Positions 1-10,261 of a stretch of 64,000 nucleotides of DNA are shown one piece after another; the stretch's first letter is position 1, and the number at the start of each line of letters is the position of its first letter. The position numbers and the translations under genes were made by a program. The stretch spans positions 161,339 through 225,338 of the forward strand of contig NW_022985556.1 in NCBI RefSeq assembly GCF_010093815.1, read 5' to 3'. Source of the stretch: Pseudovirgaria hyperparasitica. Taxonomy: Eukaryota; Ascomycota; Dothideomycetes; Acrospermales; Acrospermaceae. The notes under the pieces are model-generated. The model was not told where the DNA came from. It was given only the letters and a program-made list of their open reading frames with translations, and searched no databases.

Positions 1-397
1 ACTGCAAGACATACCAGGCATTTTTGTGACGCCTGAATCCAGACAGCGCTGCAGTATGGCTTCAAAAGAGGTCCGAAAGCTTCCGCAGCTCGATGTGCGA
101 ATGTTGTCGCGCGTATGCCCGGGACTTTGCGTGTGTTCAGCTCAGCAGGCGCAACACCCTCTTCATGGGCTTATCACGTGATGTCAGTGAAGTTCACCAG
201 GAGTCGCAACTAGGCTAATACATAGCTCTAAGTCTGTTCCAAAAAGAAACTCTCAAGACGAACTAAAGACAACAAAACATTACCCATAAAGATGGGTGGC
301 TACCACAGACCGGTGACCTTAAGCGCACACCTACAGTCATTGAAGTGCTCAAGACTCGAATGATGTTTGAAGAGCGATTCGCCTCCCTAGCAATAAA
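1..397. other. left-edge non-coding stretch
   Basis: No open reading frame with recognisable protein features was found on either strand. Short ORFs here have no conserved motif and no matching splice signals. Confidence 0.5.
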
Positions 398-799
398 GTG
401 ATGGTCTATAGGATGACACAAGGCAAGCGCAGACGTGTTCTGGAAGACTTCAATCGCATTGCCATTCCATTCGTTTGTTCTGTAGCTCCGGTCAATTTCA
501 TATCTTTTTGGATGCTCAAAGGAGGATCCTTTAGTGCATGGCAAGACACGCATGGAGTGTCATTTGAAGACCTAAATATTCCTGACCTACTTGTCTTGCA
601 CAGCATCGCCCCTTTCCTACGTATTCCTTGCTTGGAGAGGGTATATGTTGATCGCTTACGATGGGAATCATCTCACGTTTTGCTGTACCCTGATCAGCTC
701 AGGGTGGTAATGAATAGACTTCCACGGCTCATCACTGACAGTGTATCGTCAGCTGTGAAGGTAGGCAGCTGGCTTGAGCGAGACATGAGCTCACTCTAA
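398..799 (+). pseudogene. possible F-box/LRR-type protein remnant
   Basis: This is an open frame of 133 codons. The central part (about residues 60-90) has a pattern of evenly spaced leucines and isoleucines, 'LLVLHSIAPFLRIPCL', reminiscent of the repeats that follow the F-box in the expanded F-box families of filamentous fungi. No F-box itself is visible and the frame has no convincing upstream exon, so if real it is a 3' fragment or a decayed copy. It stands alone in a gene-poor region. A chance ORF is an equally good explanation. Confidence 0.22.
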
Positions 800-3495
800 T
801 GAACGATTGGATCTCTTGCATGAGATTAAGGCAAGGATTTAGCTTATTCGATTTCAACGAGAACATTTTGTAGAGCGATGTGTTACTGTCGTACTACGAC
901 AGTAACTTATGTAAAGTCTTCAACTAACACTAAGCCAGCTACCAGCATCGCCCTGTTTGTTTCGCCTCTTGAATAGCTCACACAGCAATGTATCTAGCTA
1001 TCACAGCAAGCATTCTGAGAAATTTAAGCTCCTTTTATCTTACTTCAAGACTCTAAATCTTTTGCTTGTTAGTAGTTTTACGATACCTATCCCCGTTATA
1101 CTGATTCAAAACTCACAATATAGGAAAGAAGATACAAGGCTTATCCAGCACCATAGTACTTGACATGGAGACAACATTCGGAAATTCGCGAAGTCAGATC
1201 TCCGTACCTATGATCAGTTCCTTTGGGTCAAAACTACACCCTTGCTGCTTGTTCACGTCCTTAGTGAAGTCCACCAAAACGACACCCCTGAAAACCCTTC
1301 CATTCGGTAAGTGATCGCTTTCTTGTCTCGATGGGTATATAATAGGAACAATTGTTGCATCCTTCGTAACACTAACACAGGTTCTAGGGCATTTGGCAAA
1401 CTTGATTCTTGTCACCGAACGTTACCACGATCCTCGACCGAGTCCCCCCGTTCGATTCCCACTCACGACATCCCGTTCTGCTCTCGAGCCGTCGACCGTA
1501 TACGTCGCTCGCCATTATGACGTACCCATTGCACACCGCGGTCGTCTGGCTTCCTTCCCCTTCTCTCCTCCGTATACGCCCTCTCACTGGCACACGTGCT
1601 CTCGACCCTTCACTTCCTCACTTGCACACGTGCTCTCGACCGTTGCGCCACAATGCAAACCAACCCTTATCGCCGGGCAGAGTTTCCCCATCCCCATCGG
1701 GGGGTGGTTTTTTGTCAAATTTTGCGGCGCTCACCACTCAAGACAAGGCAAGGTTTGGTGGTCTCTCATACTAATTGAAACAAATTTTGAAGAGATAATC
1801 GCGCGTTATCTTATCGCACATAGTTGCTTGTAAGCTCACATGAGTGTTTACATCGGCCAGTTTTTTGGTTGTGTCCAAAGCAGCTCAGCCCTGGACAACG
1901 CACCAAGTCAGTCTTTGGATGGCGACGTATAACTGTGTATCAACGAATACTGAATTCCTACTCAAAGATGCCCAAGAAAGACTGCACTCATGGCTTCAGC
2001 GGTGAGCCCCGACGCGTTTCGTGATCAGGTCAATCACAACGCACGCAGCTGTGCACTGTGACTTCATCTTCAATCTGCTCAGGGAAACGCCTTTTTTTCG
2101 AACAAAACTCAGCTAACTCGAAAGCAGTCTACTCTTTCTTGGTTCTCACATTTCAACGTAGCCACTCACTGACATATCGATTGCAAGCCTGCCATCAGAG
2201 AAAACCTCAACTTCATCTCAGCACGACTGACTGAGATTACTTGGGAAGTCTCTTGTCCTATAGAACAGACTCGCTTCTAGTCTCTGTAAGCATTCATTCC
2301 TACATATCGAACCAAGAACTAACGCTGCCCATGATATCTACGAAAGTTCAGATCAAACCCTCGCACAACTAGCGAATCTGAGAGTCGCCCAAACTTCCTA
2401 TCCTGCGATACCAGCTTTCGACCCATATTCTTTGGACATGATAGAAGCCACTGACGTTAAGATCTCTATGCTCTTGGACACAGCCTCATCACGCGGAAGC
2501 ATATAACTAGGCTGTTTTGCTGAGGCGTCCTTTCCCTCGCGGTCATTGAGGCCACACTACCTTATCCGCCATAAAGGCTATCGTTGCCTTATAACCATAG
2601 CCTCCCATACATGCCTCATTACTGCGTCACCTGGATGAGGACAAGCTGCTCATAATATTGGTCCATCGAAGAGAACGATGGTAGGAACCTGATCACTGTG
2701 GATCATAGAAAGCTGCCAGTATCCACATCTTGCTCGAACAGGCCAATTGCTGAGCGAGTGATGAATAACAAAGCAGGCCTTCAAGATCGATCTTCCGTGG
2801 TGTCGGGATCAGTGGCAGCTAGAAACATGACATTCTGGATCCATATGCGGCAAGAATGATGACAAGGGAATGTTTTGAGTGAGCCTTGTCCCTGAAAATG
2901 TTTTGACAGAGTACAGAATCAATCATCGACTCGACCTCGCAGTATAGACGGGTTTCTCCAGTACATTTTAATACCCTGGACGCTATGTACAGACCATTCG
3001 AGCCAAGACTAAACACTGTGTAGCGCTATATGCATGGAGAAGTATCGTATGATCCTCCTCTACCTGACATGATTCGGATATACATCCTGTGGGCAGTGGA
3101 AAGAGAATGACTTTGTTTACAATTATCAGGCTGATGCCCAAGATTGGGCGACAAGCCCCTAAGCCTTATTCCGAGAGGATGCCTACGCGTACAAGACGCT
3201 GATAGTGTAATATAGAATGACTGTGATGGTAATTTATTGTCTGTCAGTGCTCCAGGCTACATGTAAAGAATCACCAAAACGCAAAAGAGTATTCAAGCTT
3301 TCTTCTCTCCCATCACCCCTTCCATCTGAACAATGCCTTAGCTGCGAGACAGCCTCCAAAGTATCCGCTGCAAGAGAACGAACTAGTCTGACGATGCAAT
3401 GTTATTTCTTCCACCTACATCATGGTCATGGGTCCATCCTCTATGGCTGAGTATTACAACTCACTACACGGAACCTGGCAAGTATTCGAGTCTTT
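800..3495. other. gene-poor intergenic region
   Basis: About 2.7 kb with only short ORFs (none above 146 codons) that show no domain, signal peptide or plausible splicing. An 18-bp direct repeat centred on CACGTG lies at 1590-1607 and 1624-1641. I see no RNA gene. Confidence 0.5.
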
Positions 3496-4089
3496 TTATC
3501 TCCCAGCATGGTTTCTGCCTGGCGTAGTATGGCGTTTTTCAGTCGTATATCCAGCACCGCCTCCTACCGGATCCGCAAACGGGTCCTCCTGCATGGAAGA
3601 ATTATCGCGTCGCGTAGTATCACCCCTGTTTGGCGTCTGTTTGCCCGCAGCTCCGAATGCATCACTGACGGCATTAAGATGCCCTGCTGGTGTATGCGTT
3701 TCTGTCCAACGATCATGCCTTGCGAGCTCTTTTTGGGTAGGATAAAGAGATTCGGAAGATGACTTGGAGACAGAGCTTAGGGGTTCAGGCTCACGCTCTC
3801 CTAGAAGCCTACGCGTGCATTCATCGGACGGGGCTTTCTTAAGCGTGAGTATTTTCCCAAGGTTCTCTTTGATTTTGCTCATGGCTTTTTTAGAAAGGAA
3901 TGGAGCCTTGTTTTCTGTGAATTGGGAGGCGCTGGGCGCTGGGTTGGGAATTTGCTGTGTTTCGTAAAGGGATGTGGATGGGTTGGGCTGTATAGTGGCC
4001 TGAGATGCTGAAGGGTGTTTTGGCCTAGTGATTATGATAGAAACTGTGGAGAGGTGATTTGGTAGATGATTCATGTGACAGTGACACAT
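3496..4089 (-). CDS. hypothetical protein, disordered
   Basis: I do not recognise this 197-codon ORF. It reads on the minus strand from an ATG at 4089; a second ATG six codons in (about 4071) is an equally good start. The product is rich in Ser, Thr, Pro, Lys and Arg, with a short basic, helix-prone part in the middle ('MSKIKENLGKILTLKK') and a disordered acidic-to-polar tail containing 'DPFADPVGGG'. There is no signal peptide, membrane span or known domain. The composition looks more like a real protein than the shadow ORFs nearby, and nothing competes on the other strand. It could be a lineage-specific gene or a chance ORF. Confidence 0.38.
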   Translation of the reverse strand: MCHCHMNHLPNHLSTVSIIITRPKHPSASQATIQPNPSTSLYETQQIPNPAPSASQFTENKAPFLSKKAMSKIKENLGKILTLKKAPSDECTRRLLGEREPEPLSSVSKSSSESLYPTQKELARHDRWTETHTPAGHLNAVSDAFGAAGKQTPNRGDTTRRDNSSMQEDPFADPVGGGAGYTTEKRHTTPGRNHAGR

Positions 4090-5032
4090 GGTGGTAGCTT
4101 TATACGCTTCCCAAGTGTAGACAATGTCGGTGTACAGTGATTAGGAAGCATTGTGAGACAAAGCAAACCAGTAACAGAGTGGAAGGGCACCATTCGATGC
4201 TGCTTCAGCATATGGCAAAGAACATACGAGTGAACAACGCAGCCACTGTCAAGCGCAAACTGACAGGCTCGCATTACATTTACATGTTTTATATCTTCGC
4301 ATTCGTTACTTCGGATGCCACTTGGTTGCAGATAGTCGCTCTTGGAAACTACCGGTAGAGAATGTCGGTCTTTCTGTATTACCAAGATCGTAATTCATTA
4401 TCGAGTGTGGCCAAAGACGAGAAGACACCCATCACAGAGCACGGAGTTCATGGTTAGAGAGACAGTGGACTCACGTACTTCTAGAACTGCGCACAGAGTA
4501 TATCTGACACTGATGAATAACAGTCCACAGAAGGCCATAAGCTGAGAAGATCAATTTGTAATATTAGAAGCTGTAATATATATCCAACCCAAAACAAAAC
4601 TGCGTGGTGAGCTTCCACTAATATATCTCCGCGGCACTCTGACGCGTGGTAATCATATTGCATGTCGAACATCTCACACCAATCCTCTGGTTGAATTAAC
4701 GATGGTCTGTCCTGTATCGAAGACACTATTTCTCAGCTCATTGATGCGCTCAGTAGGACCACCGGGTCACTCTGACAGTCGATGTATGGTAGTTCTCAGG
4801 CGTTCAGTACTGTATCACTGTCCCCCTGCTGACGAGTATGAGATGACTACTCAAGGTAAGTACACCAGAAATACCGGAGACCATGAGATAATCCCTACCA
4901 TACATGCTTACCGTGAATTTGACCTCGAAAACTTGGCCTTGAACAACAGCAAAGTAATTTCAAATAATATAAACCTTAGAGTGTGAAACATCAGACAGCA
5001 CTATACCACAATCTAAGAGACTATAGAAAGCA
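4090..5032. other. intergenic region, no gene seen
   Basis: Only short ORFs without features. The stretch becomes AT-rich towards the transposable element that begins at 5041. Confidence 0.5.
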
Positions 5033-5040
5033 TACGCGCG
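5033..5040. repeat. 8-bp target-site duplication, left copy
   Basis: TACGCGCG, identical to 5481-5488. The two copies directly flank the inverted-repeat element, which is what an 8-bp staggered insertion (hAT-type) leaves behind. Confidence 0.75.
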
Positions 5041-5480
5041 CAGACGTGAGCATATACAATCGGATACAATCCGAAGTACTAGATTAGGATTGTATGATTA
5101 GTCACCCTAAAAGTACAGATTAAGCTTGGAATCTATGCTAAGGGATTAAGATTGCTTATATTAGATTAATTAAAGTGGGTGTATAGCCGGGGCCCTATAT
5201 TAGGCTATATTCAGGCATTATTTATGCCTAAGGCTGCCATATTAGTGCCTTAGGCTAGACTTTGGGCCTTAGGTAGAAATAATACCTAAATATGGCCTAA
5301 TATTAGGCCCGCAGCTATTTACCCCACTTTATTCAATCTAACACAATCAATCTAACCAATTAGATTAAGATTGTACCGTCTTAGCAATCATTTTGAGTCG
5401 TAGATTGAGCTTGTATTCTCTATCAAAATTTTGGCCCAGATTGAGATTGCATAGATTCGGATTGTATATGCTCACGTCTG
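5041..5480. mobile_element. non-autonomous hAT-type element (MITE), 440 bp
   Basis: Both ends read CAGACGTGAGCATATACAAT inwards, giving a 21-bp perfect terminal inverted repeat (5041-5061 and 5460-5480). The left arm then has a 10-bp insertion before the match resumes with CCGAA. An identical 8-bp direct repeat, TACGCGCG, flanks the element. Eight-bp duplications with termini beginning CAG are the known signature of the hAT superfamily. The interior is AT-rich, non-coding and strongly self-complementary: AGATTAATTAAAGTGGG near 5164 faces its complement near 5322-5339. Several GATTGTAT/AATCTAA motifs repeat near both ends, as subterminal transposase sites often do. No transposase is encoded, so mobilisation would need a partner elsewhere. 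A minus-strand ORF running through the right end is a shadow. Confidence 0.8.
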
Positions 5481-5488
5481 TACGCGCG
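5481..5488. repeat. 8-bp target-site duplication, right copy
   Basis: TACGCGCG, the exact copy of 5033-5040, immediately outside the right inverted repeat. Confidence 0.75.
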
Positions 5489-5702
5489 CAGCTGAATAAA
5501 TGATAACTGACGGGGCCAGCCCCACTCCTTCCTTCGATTGCATATAAATCTATCTATACAGCACCCTCTATTCTCGTGACTAACCTTCCTTCTCCAACTC
5601 TGTCGTCGAAGAACTTTCCACCTTGCCAGAGTGACCCTGGTCTCTGCCATCGTCGTCTCCCTTGCAACATGAGACTTCGCCAGCATGACCAGATCCCCAC
5701 TT

Positions 5703-6134
5703 CTATCCCAGCTCATGTTTGGAACAAATCTTCTTACACCTTTCTTCCAACCTGCGAGATCTATTATCCGCGTCTCTCGCATTGCGATCTTGATGTTTGT
5801 CCCTCCGTCTCTCAATGCGCCTTAAATACAGATACAATTTCGCACGGCTTAGTAGATTCCAGTGGTGTCGCACTTTGGGCCGGTTGCGGTACGCTTCGTC
5901 AAATTCGGAGTTGATTCGTTTTTTGGTAGCTTCCGTGTCGGATTTTATTCTTGCATCAGTTTGATAGATTTCCTCGAGCCTGGCAGGGAGGACTGTTGTT
6001 AGGGATTTGGATGGGTGAAGGGGTGAAAGGGCTATAGGTACTTTTCTTTTAATTCCGCGGGAATGTCCCGCGCGGGACTGTCCCGCCAAGGCATCAGCAA
6101 GTCTTTGTAGGTTATGAGCGAATGCGGATGGCAC
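5703..6134 (-). CDS. hypothetical basic protein
   Basis: I do not recognise this 143-codon minus-strand ORF. The N-terminal third is Ala/Arg/Ser-rich. The C-terminal two thirds (about residues 50-140) are highly charged and predicted helical, with many Arg and Lys ('LYLYLRRIERRRDKHQD', 'SRRLEERCKKICSKHELG'), which could be a coiled coil or a nucleic-acid-binding tail. There is no signal peptide or known domain. A 14-bp perfect GC palindrome lies in the coding sequence at 6065-6078. The hAT-type element ends about 215 bp beyond the stop codon. An overlapping ORF (6032-6247) in another frame might be an upstream exon, but I could not find a convincing junction. Confidence 0.33.
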   Translation of the reverse strand: MPSAFAHNLQRLADALAGQSRAGHSRGIKRKVPIALSPLHPSKSLTTVLPARLEEIYQTDARIKSDTEATKKRINSEFDEAYRNRPKVRHHWNLLSRAKLYLYLRRIERRRDKHQDRNARDADNRSRRLEERCKKICSKHELG

Positions 6135-7269
6135 TCCTCTTGGTCTTGGCTTTTGGACATACTGCCTTGAATACTGTCTCGTGTGGGTATCGGTGCTGAT
6201 CTTGCTGTTACTGGCATTACTGTTACTAATGGTGCTATCCCATCCACAAGACCTTTGCTAGGAGTAACTGTAATGACTCTTGGGAAGAAGACGGATATAG
6301 TCGAATCGACGTATCAGAATCCGAAAAAAAAAACAAGTGGAGTGCGGCTGTGGATTAAGTGGAGCAGGCTCAAGATCTATATCGATGTTCACATATCGAA
6401 CAGAGTCGCCTCGGAGGCTGTAAAAGTAAGGGATATTCATGAAAGAGCACATGGTGGACGCCGGGGCATAACAATGAAGATCAAACAATGCCCTTCACAA
6501 AGGAAACGAGTTTACTTCGCTTTGTTACAATGTCCAGTGAGCCTGACCTGAAGAGACGACTCATAGTGTCGGGTACAATGAAAACTGTTTTGAATCCTGA
6601 CTAGCTCTCAGCAAGATCTTGATCATAGCTGATTCTGGTCGATGGCTGTTATATGCAATATGCTACACCCTGTCTGGAGAGGTTATCAAACCACAAAGGA
6701 TCTTTTCGGATTTGATGGAGCGGAAACGTGCTTCGCTAGCTTCTAGTCTGCGACGCGTCCATTCATTCAGCCTGAGGTGCCACGTACATAAGGGGATACA
6801 TCAAATACCGATGTTCGTTCTTACCAGAACCCAGAAGAAGAATGCAGAGACACGTCTGAATGCAGAAGCTGCACAAGGGCTCTTTCTAGACACGTGGAAT
6901 GACAATGAAAGAGACTAAGCAGAGAAAATGAACTACATTGTTCCAGAGAACTAGCGACGAATTGTCTCGTCCAAAAGACCCACGTATCTCGTGAGCGCGT
7001 CATGAAGTGAATTTTTTGCAGTAGCCCAAGACAGCATTAGTGAATATCTACTTCCAATCCAGACAGGAAATACTCTACAATAGCAATAATCACAGTATCG
7101 AACACAGACGGTAATCAAACCCAACGTTACTATCTATCCTCGTCGCACATAATTCGTGTCATACTACTCCTCTACTGGTATCACGAAGCCACTCTACCCA
7201 AAACGCCAGTACTCCAACCTACGTCACTCTACCACAAGTTCTATGCGCTCTATACTCCAACAAAGCCCC
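6135..7269. other. intergenic region, no gene seen
   Basis: Short ORFs only (up to 122 codons) with no domain, and no RNA gene. The last ~100 bp would be the 3' flank of the nitrate transporter gene. Confidence 0.5.
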
Positions 7270-8937
7270 TCAGCGACCGCCAATCTGCTTACTAGGCACA
7301 GGTCTAATCCAAGCAACCGCCAAATTCATGCCGATTGAGATGGCGCCAACGATGTAGAAGACTTGGTGGTAGTTCGTACCATGGTAGCGAAATGCGATGG
7401 CATATATAACTTTACTCATTGTCAGCAAAAGCGCCCACACAATAAGCCACGAGGAAGAGTGAGCACTCGACTTACCACCACCAAGATTGCCCACCGCACC
7501 CACAAGCCCACTCACGACCCCGTTCGCAAACGGATGCACGTGCGGCACAAGCCCAAAATTCGCTCCGTTGCCTGCTTCCATGAACATCGCCATCCCCGCG
7601 ACCAGGCCGATCATAGTCGGTAGATGATGAGGGTCGAGAACGCCGATGATGATGGCGAATATCCCCGCGACGCAGCCTACGAAATGAATCCAGAGCTTCT
7701 TGCCCCATAGACTGCCCCCGGTAGCGCGGTAGATCACGTCCGCGATGACGCCACCCAAAGGGCGAGACACGACGTTCAGTAACCCGAACATGGCGGCCCA
7801 GCGCCCAGAGCCGGTCTGGAGGAGAGTCGGGAAGTTCTTAAGGTAGTAGGCGCCGAGTATGGAGTTTATAGCGAGTTCGGCGCCGAACGAGTTGAAGTAT
7901 CCAGCGCACAAAGCGAGGGTTTGCGGAGACGTGTATACCTTGAGCATCTCCTTGAATGTCGGCGCTTGTACGATTTCATGCTGGTATTCGTCTACTATGA
8001 CAGCCTCGCCGACTTCACGGTCGGCGACGTCGGCGTCGTCGGATTCGGAGGGCGCAGCGGATTTCTTCTCGGATAGGTACTTGGCGTCCTGAGTGGTTGA
8101 GACGGGGATCTTGTGCAGGGCGGGAACTTGTGCGGAGGCAACGTGGCCGGCGTTGTGTTGAGTGCGGATGCGTGCGTTGATGGCTTCGTGGCGGGTGGAC
8201 CAGGCGCCGTTGGGAGTATCGGGGCAAAGGAGGAGCATGGAAATTGCGGTGGAGGTGATGAGAATAAAAGGCACGATGAAGGCGACGCGCCATGCGACAT
8301 GAGCGCCGAGGTGCTGAGAGTGGACGAGGGAGTCGAAGATTGCGGGCATGGCGAAGCTGGTGGATGTGAGCGAAGGTTGCGTGAGTTGGATGAAGGTAAA
8401 GGAGACGAACTATGTGATGCCACCACCGGAATTGCCCCAACCACCGATGAGGGCGTTGGATGTTCCAACAACATTTTTGTCGAAGAACTGCATAGACCAT
8501 ACCTGGCAAGGAACGAAAGTGCCACCGAGAATACCAATGAAAAATCTCAGAGTGATCAGTCCAGCCGCATTGTGAATAGTTCCGGCAAGGGCAGTTGGGA
8601 GAGCGCCAACAAGTAGGAGACTGGCAAAGACCTTTCGGGGCCCAAACCTATCACAAAGAGGTCCAGCAACGGCACGAACCAGAAGTGTAGCAACTAGTCC
8701 AGAGATATTTGAGTTCGCGACTTCATTCGTGGATAGGTGAAGGTCTTTCTTGATAGTAAGGGTCAAGAGCGGCGGGAAAGCGTACCAGGACCAAAAAGCA
8801 ATCAAAAAGCCAAGCCATGAAAAGAAGAATACACGACCATGCACATCCACTGGGTTTAGGACAGGAATGGAACGAGCTTTGCCATTGATCGGATTCTGCT
8901 CTGGCTTGGTCCAGAGGAGGGAGAGTTTAGGGGCCAT
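7270..8937 (-). CDS. crnA/nrtA-like: high-affinity nitrate transporter (MFS, NNP family)
   Basis: Imports nitrate (and probably nitrite) with protons across the plasma membrane. Exons on the minus strand are 8937-8411, 8356-7476 and 7409-7270, giving 515 aa (A. nidulans CrnA is close to 500). The introns are 54 bp (8410-8357, donor GTTCGT) and 66 bp (7475-7410, donor GTAAGT). The second keeps frame if unspliced, but splicing restores the family sequence GNLGG-V-IYAI. About twelve membrane spans are apparent. Both nitrate signatures are present: GGWGNSGGG (residues 165-173, in TM5) and GNLGG (465-469, in TM11). The MFS motif '[11 protein letters not shown]' follows TM2. A long acidic cytosolic loop lies between TM6 and TM7, as in CrnA, where it is linked to turnover. 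No nitrate or nitrite reductase gene is nearby, unlike the classic crnA-niiA-niaD cluster. Confidence 0.95.
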
Positions 8938-10261
8938 TGTTGATGTCGATCGCTTACCAACGAAGATCTGGACAGGTAGAAGAATGACTGCAGACTAGAC
9001 AAGGAAGAAAGTTGGATGGTGAGACTCGACTCCGAAAGCGAGAAGACCGCATATATACGAACAGACCGGACATATCAGACCACCAGGCCCGCGGATGTGG
9101 TCAAACGCAGTGCTGGCATCTCCAGAAAGTAGTGGGGACTTTGAAGAATCCAGAACTACACAATTCAGAGATCTACTAATTACCAGGAATGGAGGCGTCG
9201 TTGCCAGGCTCTGGCTGATATCGGATATGTTTGATCAAGTAGGGAGTAAGAGATAGCGAGCATGAGCCATTTGATTTTGCAGACAATCCGCGGAAATCTA
9301 TAGATGATGGGCGCGAATGTCGCAACAGGACTTGTTGTTAGTGTGTTTGCTGCCGAAAGCGTTATCAGCACCGCAGTGCGCTGTAAGCACGGCTTGGCCT
9401 GGCCTGATAAGCAATTCCCTCCAAGTCGCACATGAAAGAGTCCAGAATCGGAACATCCTACAACTCCATACTTCTTTCACCAGTTCATAGGCTCCTCAGA
9501 CCTGCGCTGTTGTGCATATGTGATAGCTGTTCCCTTTCAGACCTGGAGAAAACCCTGGGCAATCGAGATTTAGATATCTATCGATATGATGCGACCTCGA
9601 AGCAGTTGGAGCTGAATGAGGGGCAATCGGTACCCATCAGCCCTACTAACTCAGGATGGAGGCCTCTCTTCTTTTTTCTTCGTATTTTCCGTGTTCATTC
9701 TCCTACAGCATCAGCCTCATGCCCCGTTCAATTCCCAAGCTCTTTCTCTGCCCATCACTCTACTGTAAGATGATAAAAACTGTACCCGGGCACCGTTCAG
9801 GTACGCGCCTGTGACGACAACTACGAGCATGACGTCTCCGCGGTTCGCAGCGTCGCAAGCTCGCAGATCGTCACCAAAGTGGCGTCGCGACTGATAAGGG
9901 AAAGCAATCTGTGGATGTGAGGATTGAGATAGTAAAGAGGGTCTGGGCCGAGATTGTTGTGGTGTTTAAAAGCGTTGTGGCGCGCTCGTGGCTGGACGCG
10001 AACATCTCCGCGGCCGTGGACACACGCTAACTCTGCTGGAGATTATGGATATCGTGGGGGTGTTTGGAATTTGGGCGTACAATGTTTGTGTCTATTTTGG
10101 GCTGCATGTTTATCGCGAAAAAAGTTGTGTTGTGGAGCGTCTGGATCCCTAGATACTGAGTGTCTACTTCGTATGGAGGCTGCGTGGCTATTGAATCTGA
10201 ACCTCAGTTTATGCATCAAAGTGAACAACAAACCCGAAGCCGCTACTATTCTCTCTGTATA
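8938..10261. other. intergenic region upstream of the nitrate transporter
   Basis: 1.3 kb without a convincing gene; all ORFs are under 114 codons and featureless. It contains the candidate nitrogen-control sites listed separately. Confidence 0.5.
9089..9410 (-). promoter_or_regulatory. candidate nitrogen-regulatory sites of the nitrate transporter
   Basis: Two ATCCGCGG motifs (9089-9096 on the minus strand, 9286-9293 on the plus) differ by one base from CTCCGHGG, the site reported for the nitrate-specific activator NirA. GATA-factor (AreA) motifs of the form HGATAR lie at 9251-9256, 9362-9367 (reverse) and 9405-9410. Together they are what would be expected of a gene induced by nitrate and repressed by ammonium. 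The motifs are short and could be chance. Confidence 0.3.
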
